Shown here: positions 38,383-51,723 of the stretch, piece by piece
Layout: each line of letters opens with the position of its first letter
Numbering within the stretch: the first letter of the stretch is position 1
Assembly (NCBI RefSeq): GCF_026210795.1
Contig: NC_089436.1
Coordinates: forward strand, 4,278,001 to 4,342,000
Length of the DNA: 64,000 nucleotides
DNA from: Rhizophagus irregularis
Lineage: Eukaryota > Glomeromycota > Glomeromycetes > Glomerales > Glomeraceae
Reading direction: 5' to 3'
The notes under the pieces: generated by a model
The model's database searches: none
The model's input: the letters and a program-made list of their open reading frames with translations, nothing else
Told to the model about the DNA's origin: nothing
Made by a program: the position numbers and the translations under genes

Positions 38383-40379
38383 TTTATGATTTCACGCTTT
38401 ATTTTTCATTATTATTTCGCACAATTTCAGAATGAATAAGTTTTGATAAGTCAAGATTCAAAGAAGGGTATTTTTGAGATTATGCACAAATTGTGCAAGT
38501 TGGTTTAAATGCATCTCAAAAATTCCGTTATAACGTTTAGTGGTTTTTTGGAAATTAAACGTGCTTAGATTTATACTTAATCAATATGAATTACAAGTGT
38601 TTAGAATGACGATTTTTAACTACTTAAACGCATCTTCAGAAAAAAATAGAAAAAAATATAATGAAAACGTGTTGGTCAAAGTAAATTGCGTGGCTTTTAA
38701 AAATTAATAGAGAATGATCCAATCATATTGCTGCTCCGTGGTGAAATTTGAAGGGTCTGTACGAATGATTTTCAGTGAAATGGCAAGTCGGATAATTTCA
38801 TGTCGATAAACGATAAACGGATAAAATGACATTTCGGTAAAATGAAGCTAGATAATTTTTCATATCAGTAAAATAGAAGTCAGCAAAATGGATTTGGTTA
38901 ATTACATTCGGTGAAATAGCTGGCTGTATATCATATCATAACCATTTTCTTTATAAAAACATAATACTTTGCGAGTCACTAGTGCAAAAAAATCAGCTTG
39001 AGCTGGCACCACAAGAGATACAAGAGATGACTCAATTGTTTTATATAAAATTTTTCATGTAAACCTGTGTAGAAAAATATTATACATTTTATTTAATTTT
39101 TAAATAAGTTATCCTATATAATTTTAATTTAAAATACTGATGATTATTTAACGCAAATCCGCAACTCTGCAATGAAAAATCTTAACTTTATTTTCTTAAT
39201 TTTAAATTCATATAACAAATTTCTTGATATGTTTGCATAATTAAAATTAATTATTTCATAATTCGATTTAAAAGACGGTCGAATATTTTTACAAAATAAT
39301 TTTTCGATAAATACACAATTTTTGAATAAAATTATTCGTAATTTTCCAATTTGTTATTGTGAATACCAACAAAAATTTTCTAAGAATTACGTGTTAAACC
39401 AGTTCACAATTAATAAAATATATTATATTGGCTTTAGCTATGCTCTGCCTGTTCTGTTCCAGAGACTACTGCTCATGCAAAAGAAAATTATCCTTCATAT
39501 GTTTTAATTAATTACTTAATTATGATGCAAATGATGATGTCATTTTTGTCTATTAACATGAAAAATAAATATTAGTTATAACATATTGTAATGATTAATT
39601 GATTTAACATTTTTATATGAAAAAAATTATCATCTTCAGTTGGTTTAAACTGAAAACTTTTTCAAAAGCTTACAGTACAATAAAAATAGTAATTTCTTTC
39701 GATACACTTATCGCTAGAGTAAAGTCAATTCAAATTTGGAGGAAAAAAAAAGAAGTAAATTCGAAAGACTAATGATGATAAAATCGATGAATTGGTTGAA
39801 GAAAACCGAAGTTTAAGATGATATGATTGCATATGAGCAAAATATTAAATTATAGTTAATTTTATATGTCAAATCGTACTCGTAAAATAACAATGTTGGA
39901 AAATTGCAGAATAGTAAGTGGAAATGCTTTTAGGGAATCGGTTATGGTTTTTTGGATTAATATTATTAATATTGTTACGTTCTAATAGGAAACTGTCATT
40001 AAAATATTACTATAAAGTAGTTTTATCACGTTGAGACATTATCGTACATTACATACTGTGTTTCATGGTCAGAATTTATGATTGACATCATGAACATTAC
40101 GTCGTCCACCAGTCACCTACACATTACGCAAATATACCCCTACCTGTTATAATGGTAAAAAGCAAAGTTGATCCCAAAGCTGAATTACACTAAACTGTGT
40201 AAATTTTAGGATATTTTTTAAAAAAATTGTCATTTTAATAGAAATTTTAGGTATTATTGTAACGTTAAAACAATTTGTTTGATTATACTTTATTTTTTAA
40301 ATAAATTTATTTGCTACAATGTATAATGCATTATTACAAGTTATCTTTTAAATTAATGAAATATTCAGCGAATTACATA
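38383..40379. other. Intergenic, no gene seen
   Basis: AT-rich. At 38770-38930 there is a diverged run of GGTAAAATG/AGTGAAATG-type motifs (about 20-25 bp apart), possibly an old minisatellite. No gene was recognised. Confidence 0.3.
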
Positions 40380-40562
40380 AGGGCCCCGAGAAATATATAA
40401 ATAGGCAACAAGAGATCGGTACTCATTTACCATTAACTCTACATGTCTCTTCAGGGCCAGAATTACATAATGCCGCCTGGCATTAAGGATTTGTACATTA
40501 TTTTTTCCATTCTACGCAAACCGTGTATTGTTACCTTTTTATGCATGCATTACTCGGGTCCA
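40380..40562. mobile_element. MITE (AGGACCC family), degenerate copy
   Basis: Ends read AGGGCCCCGAGAAATATATA and ACTCGGGTCC, decayed from the family consensus. The interior keeps TCAGGGCCAGAATTACATAA. Flanks ATTACATA and GTTGCATA may be an 8-bp duplication with two changes. An older insertion than the copies at 18894 and 50658. Confidence 0.6.
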
Positions 40563-40656
40563 GTTGCATAAGTTTGTGATATATATTAATTATAATAAAT
40601 TACTGCAGAACGCGATCTTGAAATTTGGTTATAATAAAAAAGTTAGTAACAAACAG

Positions 40657-40987
40657 TTAAAATAAATATTTTTTTTTAAAAAAAAAAATGGATCGGTTTA
40701 ATATATTAGTTGCGCTAAAAAATAATTTGGCAAATGATCGGCAGGCCAGTACTAGCATTGCTACAGTTTCACAGTAAGGCTGGTTAGGAATTTCGTTACA
40801 ATGTGGTACTTTGACGCTTGCTTTTAGCAGTAAGCCTATAGGTAATACTGCAATTTTGCAAAAGGCCAAGTTGTGTGGAACGGCGTGGTGCTATCTTAAT
40901 ATTTTTTACAAACTGGCGCATAGTACACTTCTTAGGAAGTACTTTGTTATTTCCATTTTGATGTATTAACCCGGTTTTATCAAGCAT
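40657..40987 (-). pseudogene. Weak coding remnant, unrecognised
   Basis: Two overlapping minus-strand frames, 40987-40796 and 40869-40657, read MLDKTGLIHQNGN, KKCTMRQFVKN and then, after a shift, VKVPHCNEIPNQPYCETVAM. GC content is higher than in the surroundings, which suggests former coding sequence with a frameshift. No family is recognised, and chance frames cannot be excluded. Confidence 0.25.
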
Positions 40988-41663
40988 ATTTTTTCAATAT
41001 ATTAAATCTAAATAACTTTGTAAGCTCTAACATTACACAATATTTGTTTCTAGTATTTATAAAAATGTTTTTTTAAATGTTATACGTTATTTGCTATCTT
41101 GTTAACTCGGGCTTAATAAATATAGAATATTTTATATTTATTATTACCTGCAAAATTTTAAATATGAATCGTAAAATATTTTGAAAATTGTAAAGTATTA
41201 GATTGAAATAATTATTTTAAAATTACTCATTAAGGATTACAAAAATATAAAAATATACATTATCAAATTGAGAATATAAAAAGTGTATTGAAAATGTTCT
41301 ATCATTTATTACAAATCGTCACATACATTAACCCGCTACAACAATATCCTTTTAAGTGTTTCGGATAATTTTCAACTGTACCTGATACTAATTTGATAAA
41401 AATACAATATTCGGCTACCCTCTGATTTATTTTTTATATGAAGCTTAAAGTTGGCCAGTGTTAATTTGAGCCAGAATTAAATTGGGATCAGAATTACAGT
41501 TCATATCATATCAAATTGATCAATATCGGAAAAAACCTCATGAAAAAAAAGCCACACAATGAAATTAAATTGTCATACAGCATCATATTGCGTCTTATGT
41601 TTATTCATCACAAAATAAAGTATCGATGGGTCCTTTTTAAACACAAAAGCTATTGTTAATATA

Positions 41664-43071
41664 ATGGCTTGTCAGCTTACAACACTTCCAATTGACTGTT
41701 TATATGACATTTTTGAGTATTTAGAAAAGATATAACTACTTTACATCCATGTTTATTAGTTAATCATCTTTTGTGTGGAATTTCTGTTAGAATTTTGTGG
41801 AGAATGGTTGGGCGTGTCAATGTATGCCCTTATCGATCATTACGGGAAATATCATTATCATTATTCAATACATTATTTGCTTGTCTTCCCAATGAATCAA
41901 AAAAAGTCTTATATAATGATGAAATTTCTATTTCAACATCTTTAAAGTAAGTCCTTTCAATTCCTGGAATCATTGATATAGTTATTGATTCTCTTAGTAA
42001 ATTATTATTAATTTATGCACTTGATCTATTAGATAATACTAAATATCATTTACTAGTCACAAAAGAATTGATCAAAATGTTCGTGAATCAAGCTTCTTTG
42101 AAAGTATTGATTTATCATAATTATTATAGTCCTATACCATTAAAAAATAAAATTTCCTTTCCTTGTTTTCCTGGAATGAAAAATCTTTCAGAACTACATT
42201 GCGAATCAAGTCTTTCTTCAGATTTTTTTCATCAGTTATCTCAAAAATGTCATAATATAGAATCAATATCTATATTACTTGATAATGATGTTTCGAATGA
42301 GGTAAAAGAATTAATTTCTTGACAAAATAACTTTAAAAGTTCGTGATTATATTTGGACAAATAATATTCCTGCTTTAATAAAACACTCTAATACGTTAAC
42401 AAAATTATGTTTTTATAATGATAGTAGAAATAATGATATCATACCATTATCATTATTATCAATTATAGGATTATTCAAAAATTTACAAGAGGTTGTATTT
42501 TTATTCTCACATTATGAGCAAAATAATAATAAGCTTGAAGATTTTGAAAAGTCACAATATGTTAATTTTCTAAATTACAAACTTTAACAATTCCTCACCT
42601 ATATCCAAAACCTGAATATTTGATAAAATTTTTAGAAACTAATGAGAAAAACCTCAATAAGGTTTATATAAGAATTTCGAATAATGATTTAAACTTGACT
42701 ATCGCAAATTTTTACCCAAATCTTAAAAGACTCATTATAAGAATAAATAGTCATGAAGTAGATGTATTAAAAACTATATTTATTAATTGTCAACACTTAG
42801 AATTAATTAAAATTCAATATCGATATGAAAATAAATTTATAGCTGAAACAAGATTTGATACTGTTGCAAATTATTCACCAAAAAATTTTTTGTGAATTAA
42901 TATTAGACAATTCAATATTAGACTTTATTCATCCAAGAAAACTAGAATCATTTTGTAGATTTATTTATTATAAAAATATGATAATAATAGAAAAATATGA
43001 AGATTTGGGCATTTATTAAATTTAGTAATAATGGAGTGACTAGAGAAGAAGTAGAATTGGATTATTATTAA
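41664..43071 (+). pseudogene. F-box/LRR pseudogene
   Basis: Paralogue of the intact gene at 24329-25864, collinear from the F-box (LTTLPIDCLYDIFEYLE, then after a shift TLHPCLLVNHLLCGISVRIL) to the C-terminal LRRs (LIKFLETNEKNLNKVY, FYPNLKRLIIRI, VDVLKTIFINCQHLELIKI). Lesions visible by comparison: a one-base loss in the F-box (GAAAA before GATATAACT); a deletion after ISTSLK; a nonsense TGA where the intact copy has TCA in ISSQK (about 42320); a one-base loss in KLQTL (about 42572); and a shift after YSPKNF. The last codons end at TAA 43069-43071. Several independent lesions make it clearly non-functional. Confidence 0.85.
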
Positions 43072-46000
43072 TTCATTGCCTTTTTTTTCATATTTTGTTT
43101 GTTTTTTTTAATGAATCTAAGGCAGGATATATTTTTTTAGGGTCACAATTTAATAATGATATTCATTAACATAATATAACTAGAAATGCGTCTAATACCA
43201 GGGCCTCTGTCCCTGGACAACCTTGTCAATAATGCTGATAATCTACAAATAATTTAATATGTAATTGTTATTTGTTTAATTAAAATATAATATAACAATG
43301 ATAATAAAATCAAAAGTGAAAATGTAAGAAAATGAAATAAAAATGAAATAACACTATTTTTATCAATATCAAATAAAAGTTACTTTAAAGAAAATAATAT
43401 ATATGTAGGAAAATACTATCATATTAAACCTGAAATCTTCTAACAATTGAAAATGCATGAATATCTTTCCTATAGGGTATGCGGATTGATATTTCTTATC
43501 TTATGAATTCATTTATTAATAAGCTGTATCAATCTGCATCATATAGTACTCTCACTGATCCGGTGCAAATCGACATTTGAGGCACAACTTATACATTTGG
43601 TTAATACTTAATACATGAAATTGACTTAACATAAAAATACTGTTGAAATTAGTTGAAAGTGTGAATTAGAATTATAAAGGACAATATTAGATCATTGTAG
43701 TAATCATGAAATAAAAGTAACTTAGGCTATACTTTATTTATGAATTACTTCGCTTAATCATCAGATGATCAAATACAATTATTGAATTAAATTAATGAAA
43801 TTATTGCAACGATAGTAAATAGTACATTGGACACTCATGTTATTTATTTAAAATTATCATTTGTAATTCAGACGATTTTAAATGCAATATTCACAGTAAA
43901 ACATGGATATAATTATAATTTTTATGGAAAGTTTAATCAATTACCTACCTTAATATGATGTCATAATTTATTTAAAAAAAAAAGAATAAATAAAGATCAT
44001 CAAAGAAAAAAACGGTATGGTAATAGACCAGATGAGCTAGATACTAAGAAGGCTGGGACACTGATGGGATGCCTTACCCTTCTTTGGAGAACTATAGGCT
44101 GTCGCAAATCAAATTAACCAGATTTTATTATTTAATTCTGTAAATAGGTAGTAGTTATTACTGTATAAAGGAATATTAACGGTTAATGTAAATAAATTTG
44201 CATAATGATCATAATAATATAATTGAATAATTTTTATTTCGGATAGATAACCTCACTCTATTTAGCGAAAACGTGACAAGAATTTTTTTTAAGAATAACT
44301 CAAATCAGAATAGTGCAGCCAATAAAATATTGACCAACTCTGCACGATATATGGTCTCAATCTTTTCTATCTAATGGTATGCAAATATTATGGCATTTCT
44401 TGGTCAGAATCACCGATTGCATATACTTGTCAATTCAAATCCTAAAACTTTTTGAAGTTTTACTCATGTGACGCGAACTACATGAATGAATATCTGAAAT
44501 TCTAATTTAATTACAAAGTTACTAATTAAAGTAATTTTAATATGTAAATAATACAGCCGTTGAATAACCAGCTAATTTCTTGATTACCTGTTTTTTAACA
44601 AAATTATTATTTTTCTGGTTAATTCAAATCCCTAAATATTTTAATGCCACTATTGTAATTAGTTGTTACAAGTAAATAATATGGTTTTGTACAAGGTTAA
44701 AATATAGTCGAATAAATTTTTTTAATATTTTTTATATCAAACAAATTGAAATTGATGAAATTGTTACATTAGGTTGGTAAATTAAAGATGTAAAATATAA
44801 AAAGAGTTATTTTATATCAGTAATTAATTGATAAATAAATTAGAAAATAGATGATTATTATAATTTTTAATACTCATTATACTAAAAGTAGATTGAAGGA
44901 TAGTTAACTTTTTTATTATTTGCTTACAAATTAGATAAAGTATTGAGTATATAAAATTTGGCTAAATTTAGAATTAAATATTATTTTATAAATATTATTT
45001 ATTTATTACTGTATAAAAAACCAATTAAAATATTTCAGCTTAAACAAAAAAAGGAATTAAATAACTACAAAAAGTTCAATATATTTCATTATACTATTTT
45101 TATTCTAATTACGTAGCACAGTTTTAGCACTCTAAATTTAGATCAAATGATTTTAACGTCAAAATACAAAAAAAATATAAATTATTAGTATTATTATTGA
45201 AAACCTTTTTAGGAAAAAAATAATCATTAAAATCAATATTTGATAAATAATTAACTCATTTAATTTATTATAAATTCACTTCTTGGTTAACTAAAATTTG
45301 CAATATTTTATTAATAAATGTAAAATCAAAAATTATAAAATTATATATATATATATACAAAATTTTTCTCATTTTATTTAAAAAAAAAAGTAATTTTATT
45401 ATAATTATATTTCTTTTTCTTTATACTAAAAACAAAATGTTATTCAATCTATATACTTATATAACTTAATTTACTCTTTGAAGCTGAATACCCAAAGTTT
45501 TCAAACATTAAGACGTGATTAAAGCTTTAAAAAAATCTCCATGGTAATTGATACTAAAATTATCAAAACCTGATCACCAATTATGATTTATACACATATG
45601 ATACACTGAGAAAGTGAGTTAATTGCATTAATCATTTAAAAAAAAATAGAGTTTGCTTATATTTCTATAGTATATGAAATTAATTTCTTTAAATTAATTA
45701 TCAGAAAATACTATATTTCCTTTAACCAAATCAAATACGTACTAATTAGAAATAAATTAAACAAATTAATTATTCAAATAAGAAATTTATCTTTACTTAA
45801 AGAAGCTATGACTGATTCCTCTTCTTAGATATTTTAAATTGTTTAACATTTTATATAAAACTATTTTAGAAAAATGTTTCTTTAATTACTAATGTTTTCA
45901 ATCCATATTGAAGAAAAATCAGTAATATATACTTCTATATTAATTGAATTATTTTATTTAAAAATTTATTTTATAATTATTATTAAATAAGTATGACGCA

Positions 46001-48614
46001 CTTCACATATTTTTGTCAGCAATACATATAAAAAGAAAAAAAAAGTAACGTTAGTAACATACTAAATTTAATAAGGAAACAAAAAAAAAAACACTTGCTA
46101 GTAATTTCAAGCCGCTTTCAGCTAAATAATTTTAATGGTCTTGTTATTTAAAAATTATGAAATTTGGCTATTTGTAATAAATAAATATAATTTTTGAAGA
46201 GGAACAATTACGTAACTTCCTAAAGTAATTAAAAATTTATTTATTTAAACTTAATTTTTTTTTACTATAAACCAAAAAAGTAATTTATCTTTTTTAGAAC
46301 AAATGTTCATTTTTAAATAATGTAAGACAAATACCTATACATTATAAGGTAAATATAATTAAACAATAATGGTAATTATCTTAGATAGAATCAAAAAGTA
46401 GTTCTCATTTAGCAAATATAAAATTATTTGAATTATTTGAATACAATATTTCCTAATTCTTATAGGCATAAGGAAAGAATACTTTAAAGTTTATAAAATT
46501 TATAAAATATTATTTTTAACTAATCAAGGATGTATTTAATTTGGCCCTAAATATAGTCTAATCCATATTTATATGTTACATGTGCTTTTATACCTTATGC
46601 TTTACGCTATAGGCTAGAAATCAGCCTTAATAGATAGACTATATTAATATACAGTATACAAAAAAAAGTTGTTATTCATAATAGTAGATAATCCATCTAT
46701 TATTTATAATATTTAATAATTATTGGTCATTATGGAACGTTATAATCAATAAATCACCACCATATACATACAACAGGCAGAATTGTGACATGGTTTACTT
46801 TTATAAAATCTATCCTCAGATGGAGATGAATAATTTTTTTACATAATTTAATAATATAATCGAAAATAAAAAATATATATATAATTTTTAAAGAAAACAG
46901 CTCTTAATCTTTAGAATATTTTATAAAGATACATAGTATTATATTATTTTATAAAGCCTTATATTGCATGCAAGAACTCCAGGGTAAGATAATGCCATAC
47001 CTCATTCAGCCAGCAAAATCATCTAGTATTAATTTTTGTCATGTTTCCAGGACCATCTAATGGTCTATGGTTTAGAGTTACTTTGTGATTGAATAACTAA
47101 TTGCACATTTGAATATTGAGGTGAAAAAAATTCGGGTGGCTTTAATACTTATTCTTATTTCATGCAATGTTTTTGAGCAAGGAAAATATGTGGCCATGCT
47201 TTGGCTTTAGTCTCATACCATTGGTGTGAGAGAACACAAAGTAGATGAACGAAAACAACTATATTGATTCCTTTATTATAATATATTCTATCATTAGTCC
47301 ACATTATTTAAAGTGGGTATTATCATGAAAATTTATATTAAGATATGTATTATGTATCATTAAAATTTATTGTAAATTACCTTAAATCTATATAACTAAA
47401 AAAATACATGAAAAAATCGTAACGTTTAGACTAGCATGTATAAATAGTTTAAATTGTGTAACTTGAAATCCTACGCCAAAACCTGTGACATGCCTCTGCC
47501 CGCCTGATCTATTTATGGTTAAAAACTATTCGATCCATGTGCATTCCAACCAACTAATCCAATTTCAGTTAATGAAATTTTATCTTAATCAGAATTTTTT
47601 TTGATTATTAATTTTTTTTGTCCCATCTTTTTTCATACCGAAAAATTTGTTTTTTCTCATTCTTTTCCCGTTTAGGTTTGATTTTTTTTCCCAAACTGAA
47701 AGAATAATCCTATTGTTTCGGTCTTTTAAGACCGATTTTTTTATATTAATTTTTTTTTCGATCTTTTTTTTTTAGACCATATTGTTATTTTCCAAAAAAA
47801 TTTTTTTTTACTCTTTTTTGACCGAATTATTTCAGAATTTTTTTGGTATTTATTTTTTTCAGATTCCTTTTTTTTCGGAAATTTCCATTTTTTTTTTAAA
47901 CCGATTTCTTTCTTTATCCTTTTCTTTCCCCCAAATTTTTTTTTTAATTTTTTTTATTATTAAATAAATAAAATCTTGTATTAAATATATTTACAAAATT
48001 ATTATTTTTTTTAAAAAAATCAAGTAACATGTAGGAAGATTGACCGACGTTGATAGAATGATGATTAAGGTTTTTCAATTAAATTGAATGCTGGATAAAT
48101 AGTTTGAAAAAAAAATTTGTTATTTTTACAATATTTTATAATTAATTAATTGAAGAAATTGATGATTTAATAATAGATTATTATAACTGATAACCAAATC
48201 CATACCCGAAATTCTCTAAATAATCACCAGATTTTGAATAAAGATTTTAATTCAAATGGTTTAGTTAAATTAATAATTTATCAAGTAAAATGAGTAAAAT
48301 GAATATCAAAAAAGAATAATAATAAATGAAATGAACAGATTCTAATACATTTAATTCTTCAAATATTTTCCCTAACTGCTAAGTTGGTTATGAGTTTAAG
48401 ATTGACGTAATATAGAATAATAAGAAATAATTATAAAATTTATAAAAATATTTGTAGTATTTTCACAATATTAAAGTTTTTTCGAAAATACTTCTAAAAA
48501 AGTTTATCAATTTTATTGATAATTATTTTTTCACAATTCCTTAATTAATACGAATTTCATTCTACACTTAAACATCAAATCATTAATTTAAATAAATAAC
48601 TACATTATTGTAAA
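43072..48614. other. Long AT-rich gene desert
   Basis: No gene was recognised over more than 5 kb. At 43990-44110 the base composition is richer in G/C but no frame stays open. 47590-47960 is a T-rich tract with repeated GACCGATTTTTT and the small palindrome GGTCTTTTAAGACC at about 47720. The open frame inside that tract is low-complexity. Confidence 0.4.
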
Positions 48615-48619
48615 TATAA

Positions 48620-49893
48620 TTGGGAATTGAACGTCGCCTGGGCGATTGTCGCCTGGGTTTTTTTAAATATGTCACATGATGTACAAAATATATAAAGAGT
48701 AAATTTATTAATCAGCTGACGGCTGATTTTTTCAAACTTAGCTAATTTTTGATCGCCTAAACTTAAAAATTTTTATCGCAAAGATCTATTTTAAAAAAAT
48801 TTTTTTTTTGAAAACATATTTATCCAAAATAATCTTATCTAATGAAATTTTATTTGCAAATATTAAAATTTAAATCACATATTTACGATTTTAAAGAAAA
48901 AATCACTGTATTTATTTTTTAATGAAGTGATACAAATAAAAGAAAAGATAAGTAAATTACAATGATCAAGAAAAAGGATTCTAATAAAAAAATGAAATAA
49001 CAATGGAGTAATGAGAAGTAATAGAAGATAAAAGGGATAAAAAAGAGTAATGAGAAGTGATAGGAGAAATAGGACATGATGGAAGATGAAGAGGAGTAAT
49101 AGGAAGATGAAGAGGAGTGATGGGAGATGAAAAGGAGCGATAGGAAGATGAAGAAGAATAATGAGAAGGTGAAGAGGAGTGATGGGAGACGAAAAGGAGT
49201 GATGAGAGACAAAAAGAAATGATGGGAAGTAAACAGGAGAGAAAAAGAAATAATGGAAAATGAAAAGATATAATAGAAATAATGAGAGATGAAAAAAATG
49301 GAATAATGAGAAGTAATAGGAGGTGAAAAATGATAAGAGACAAAAAATAAGAAAATGATTATGATAGGAGGAGATAATGATAGGAAACCAAGTAAAAAAT
49401 AAACCATAAAGTAAAAAAATGAAGTTAGTAAGAAACGAAATATAAGATAGAAACAAAATAAAAAAAATAAATAAAAAATAAAAAACATACCTTTATTAAT
49501 TGTAGAACCGAAAGAACTAAAAGTTCTAAAAAAAAAATGAAATAAAATTAATGAAAAACGAAATATGAACCAGAAACAAAATAAAGAAAATAAAAAAATA
49601 AGAAACGAAATGTAAAGTGAAAAACAACTGAACCTTAATTGCAGAACCGGAAGGACTAAAAGACCTAAAAACAATGAAATAGAGTTAGTAAGAAACAAAG
49701 TGTAAGGATGTAAGTTAGAAATAAAAATAAAAAGAAAAAAAGAAAAATACCTTGAGACCAAAATAACTGAGAAAACGAATCTTGAACCTATAATGAAAAT
49801 GAGATTAATAAATATGACGCGATCATGTGGCCAATCCGGCCAATCAAAAATATTAAATCTGCCGACATGATCGAAGATCCAGGCGATTCCCAA
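48620..49893. mobile_element. Candidate element with purine-rich core
   Basis: Short inverted ends TTGGGAATTGAACGTCGCCT and AGGCGATTCCCAA (inverse TTGGGAATCGCCT), flanked by TATAA at 48615-48619 and 49894-49898, a possible 5-bp duplication. The interior plus strand is an extreme purine-rich tract for about 800 bases. The interpretation depends on short ends in AT-rich DNA and is moderate only. Confidence 0.45.
49030..49260. repeat. GA-rich minisatellite
   Basis: Head-to-tail variants of GGAAGATGAAGAGGAGTGAT and GGGAGATGAAAAGGAGTGAT, period roughly 20-45 bases, on the plus strand. They generate several long but spurious minus-strand frames rich in Ser, Phe and Leu. Confidence 0.75.
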
Positions 49894-49898
49894 TATAA

Positions 49899-50657
49899 TT
49901 TATATCATTCTAATTATAATTATAATTTAGTACATATTATTTTATTAATTTGTGTTAACTAATTAATAATTATTACCTATATTAAATTCCTAATTATAAA
50001 CAATACTAAAATTTTCTATTTAAGCAAACTCATTGGTCCCGGTGCGGAGCAACGGGTAACTGCTAGTATTAACTAAATATACAGCAAGTATATTTTACAA
50101 GGACTTTGTATCTTTATTAAATGTAGAAAATTAAATATTGTGTTAAATAAATTTGTTCTTATCTTAAAATAAATATTATTTCTTAAATTAAAATTAAAAT
50201 AGTAGTTGGAGGAGTATTTCTGCTATTTATTATTCCAAGCAAATTAATGATTTTTATATTGTATATTATATCTTATATGAATTATGCTGAATAATTTTAA
50301 GTTTATCATAACTTAATATATTTGATATTTTTTTTCTTAATAATCTCTGTTAAATAATATAAATATTATTATACTCTTCCGTTAATTTAATATATGCGGG
50401 TCAAAACAACTCTGACAGTTACAACTTACAAATATTTGTTGGTAATACCATATTCATAAATAGAAGGGGCTTTTTTTACTTTTATTATTATTAATTTATT
50501 ATTATTTTGTAAAAATTAATTTCTTCCGTAGAAATTTTTATTTAAAAATGTCTAATAACGCCGAAATTATATAATGATTGGTATCTTGGTATCTAAAAAA
50601 ATACTATTAGTTATTATGAGATTGTTAAGTTGATACTAGAGTTTCGAAAAGTTTATC
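49899..50657. other. Intergenic, no gene seen
   Basis: AT-rich spacer with one short GC-rich patch (TCCCGGTGCGGAGCAACGGG, about 50036-50056) that resembles transposon end debris. No gene was recognised. Confidence 0.35.
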
Positions 50658-50870
50658 AGGACCCCGAAATATACATAAAAGGGTCAGGTCAGAGTTTGCG
50701 TATAATGAGTCAAAAAAATCATGTAGATCATTCCTTTTATGGATAATCCCAGCCAAAATAATATTTCCTAATTTAGATAATGGCTGAAATTATCGTAATT
50801 CCGGCCCTGAAAGAATGCGTATTTTGGACCACTTCTGGACCTGACCTCTACATATATATTTCGGGGTCCT
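50658..50870. mobile_element. MITE (AGGACCC family), 8-bp TSD
   Basis: A 213-bp element. Ends AGGACCCCGAAATATACATA and TATATATTTCGGGGTCCT, flanked by a perfect 8-bp duplication, AGTTTATC, at 50650-50657 and 50871-50878. The internal GAATTACGATAATTTCAGCC-type core, read inverted (ATTCCGGCCCTGAAAGAATG), matches the copy at 18894-19126 in opposite orientation. Confidence 0.9.
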
Positions 50871-50878
50871 AGTTTATC

Positions 50879-51353
50879 GTGCAAATTGAAAAAATTCTCA
50901 TAAATATTTATCATTAAAATCTTTTTTTTTAATTTCAGTAATACTACAGCCAAAAAAATTACTCATGAGGTAATTATAACATAATAAAATGAAATAAATA
51001 TTTCAAACTTCAGCGTGAAGTCATATTTTCATCATGATATCATCCATTTTTATATTCAGTCGAGGTATGACGAAATTTGTTATAAAAAAAAAATTTTTTC
51101 CCCTTCTTTCAAAAGAAATAAAGGAAAAATATTTGTTGGTAATGGAATATGCTTAGATGAACACTGCCAGAATTCTAGATAATTTAAATAATTTAACGAA
51201 ATAAGTTACAAAATCACCATGCACAATTCCTTTATTATTTAAAAAATAATCAATTGGTATTCTAATTCGTATTTATTCTTTCCAAGTAAGATTCTTAAAT
51301 TTTTCTCCCAAATAGTTATGAAGAGAACTATACTCCATTTATTAATAATATTA
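50879..51353. other. Intergenic, no gene seen
   Basis: AT-rich spacer. Short phrases near 51130-51300 resemble kinase-family exon debris on the minus strand (compare the CACGATGCACAATTCC, TTTCCAAGTAAGATT and TTTTCTCCCAAATA context with exon 3 of the kinase-Sel1 locus). It is too short and too diverged to call a gene. Confidence 0.3.
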
Positions 51354-51723
51354 CTTTATTTGGGGGACGTCTAAAGCGGAGCAGAGTCACGTGATACGCC
51401 ACGTATTTGCACCGCCACACGGCTGTTTATTTATTTATTTTTTTTTAAAAAAAATTTTTTTATCAGGCTCTTTCTTTCTTTTAAGCCTTAGGATTTACAA
51501 ATCATGTAAACCTTTTCCCTCGTCCTTTTGTTCGTTTTATGAATAGCATCGTACTATTTTCATATTAAGTTCACGTATTTCAAAAAAAATATTGTAAATA
51601 TTTTTTTTTTGTTTTTTTTGTAAGTTTTTTTTATTTAGTCCTTTTTCTTTTTACTAATATTAAACTTATAAATTAATAGTTAAGTAACTTAAGTTAAACA
51701 TTTTTTCCGTCTTTTTTGTTGTC

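Noticed and set aside
38000-38435. Four overlapping frames on both strands with similar proteins
   Set aside because: They are mirror images created by the palindromic foldback element at 38089-38382.
48875-49893. Three long overlapping minus-strand frames (up to 324 residues)
   Set aside because: They are low-complexity Ser/Phe/Leu translations of a purine-rich tract and GA minisatellite, with no domain and no splice logic.
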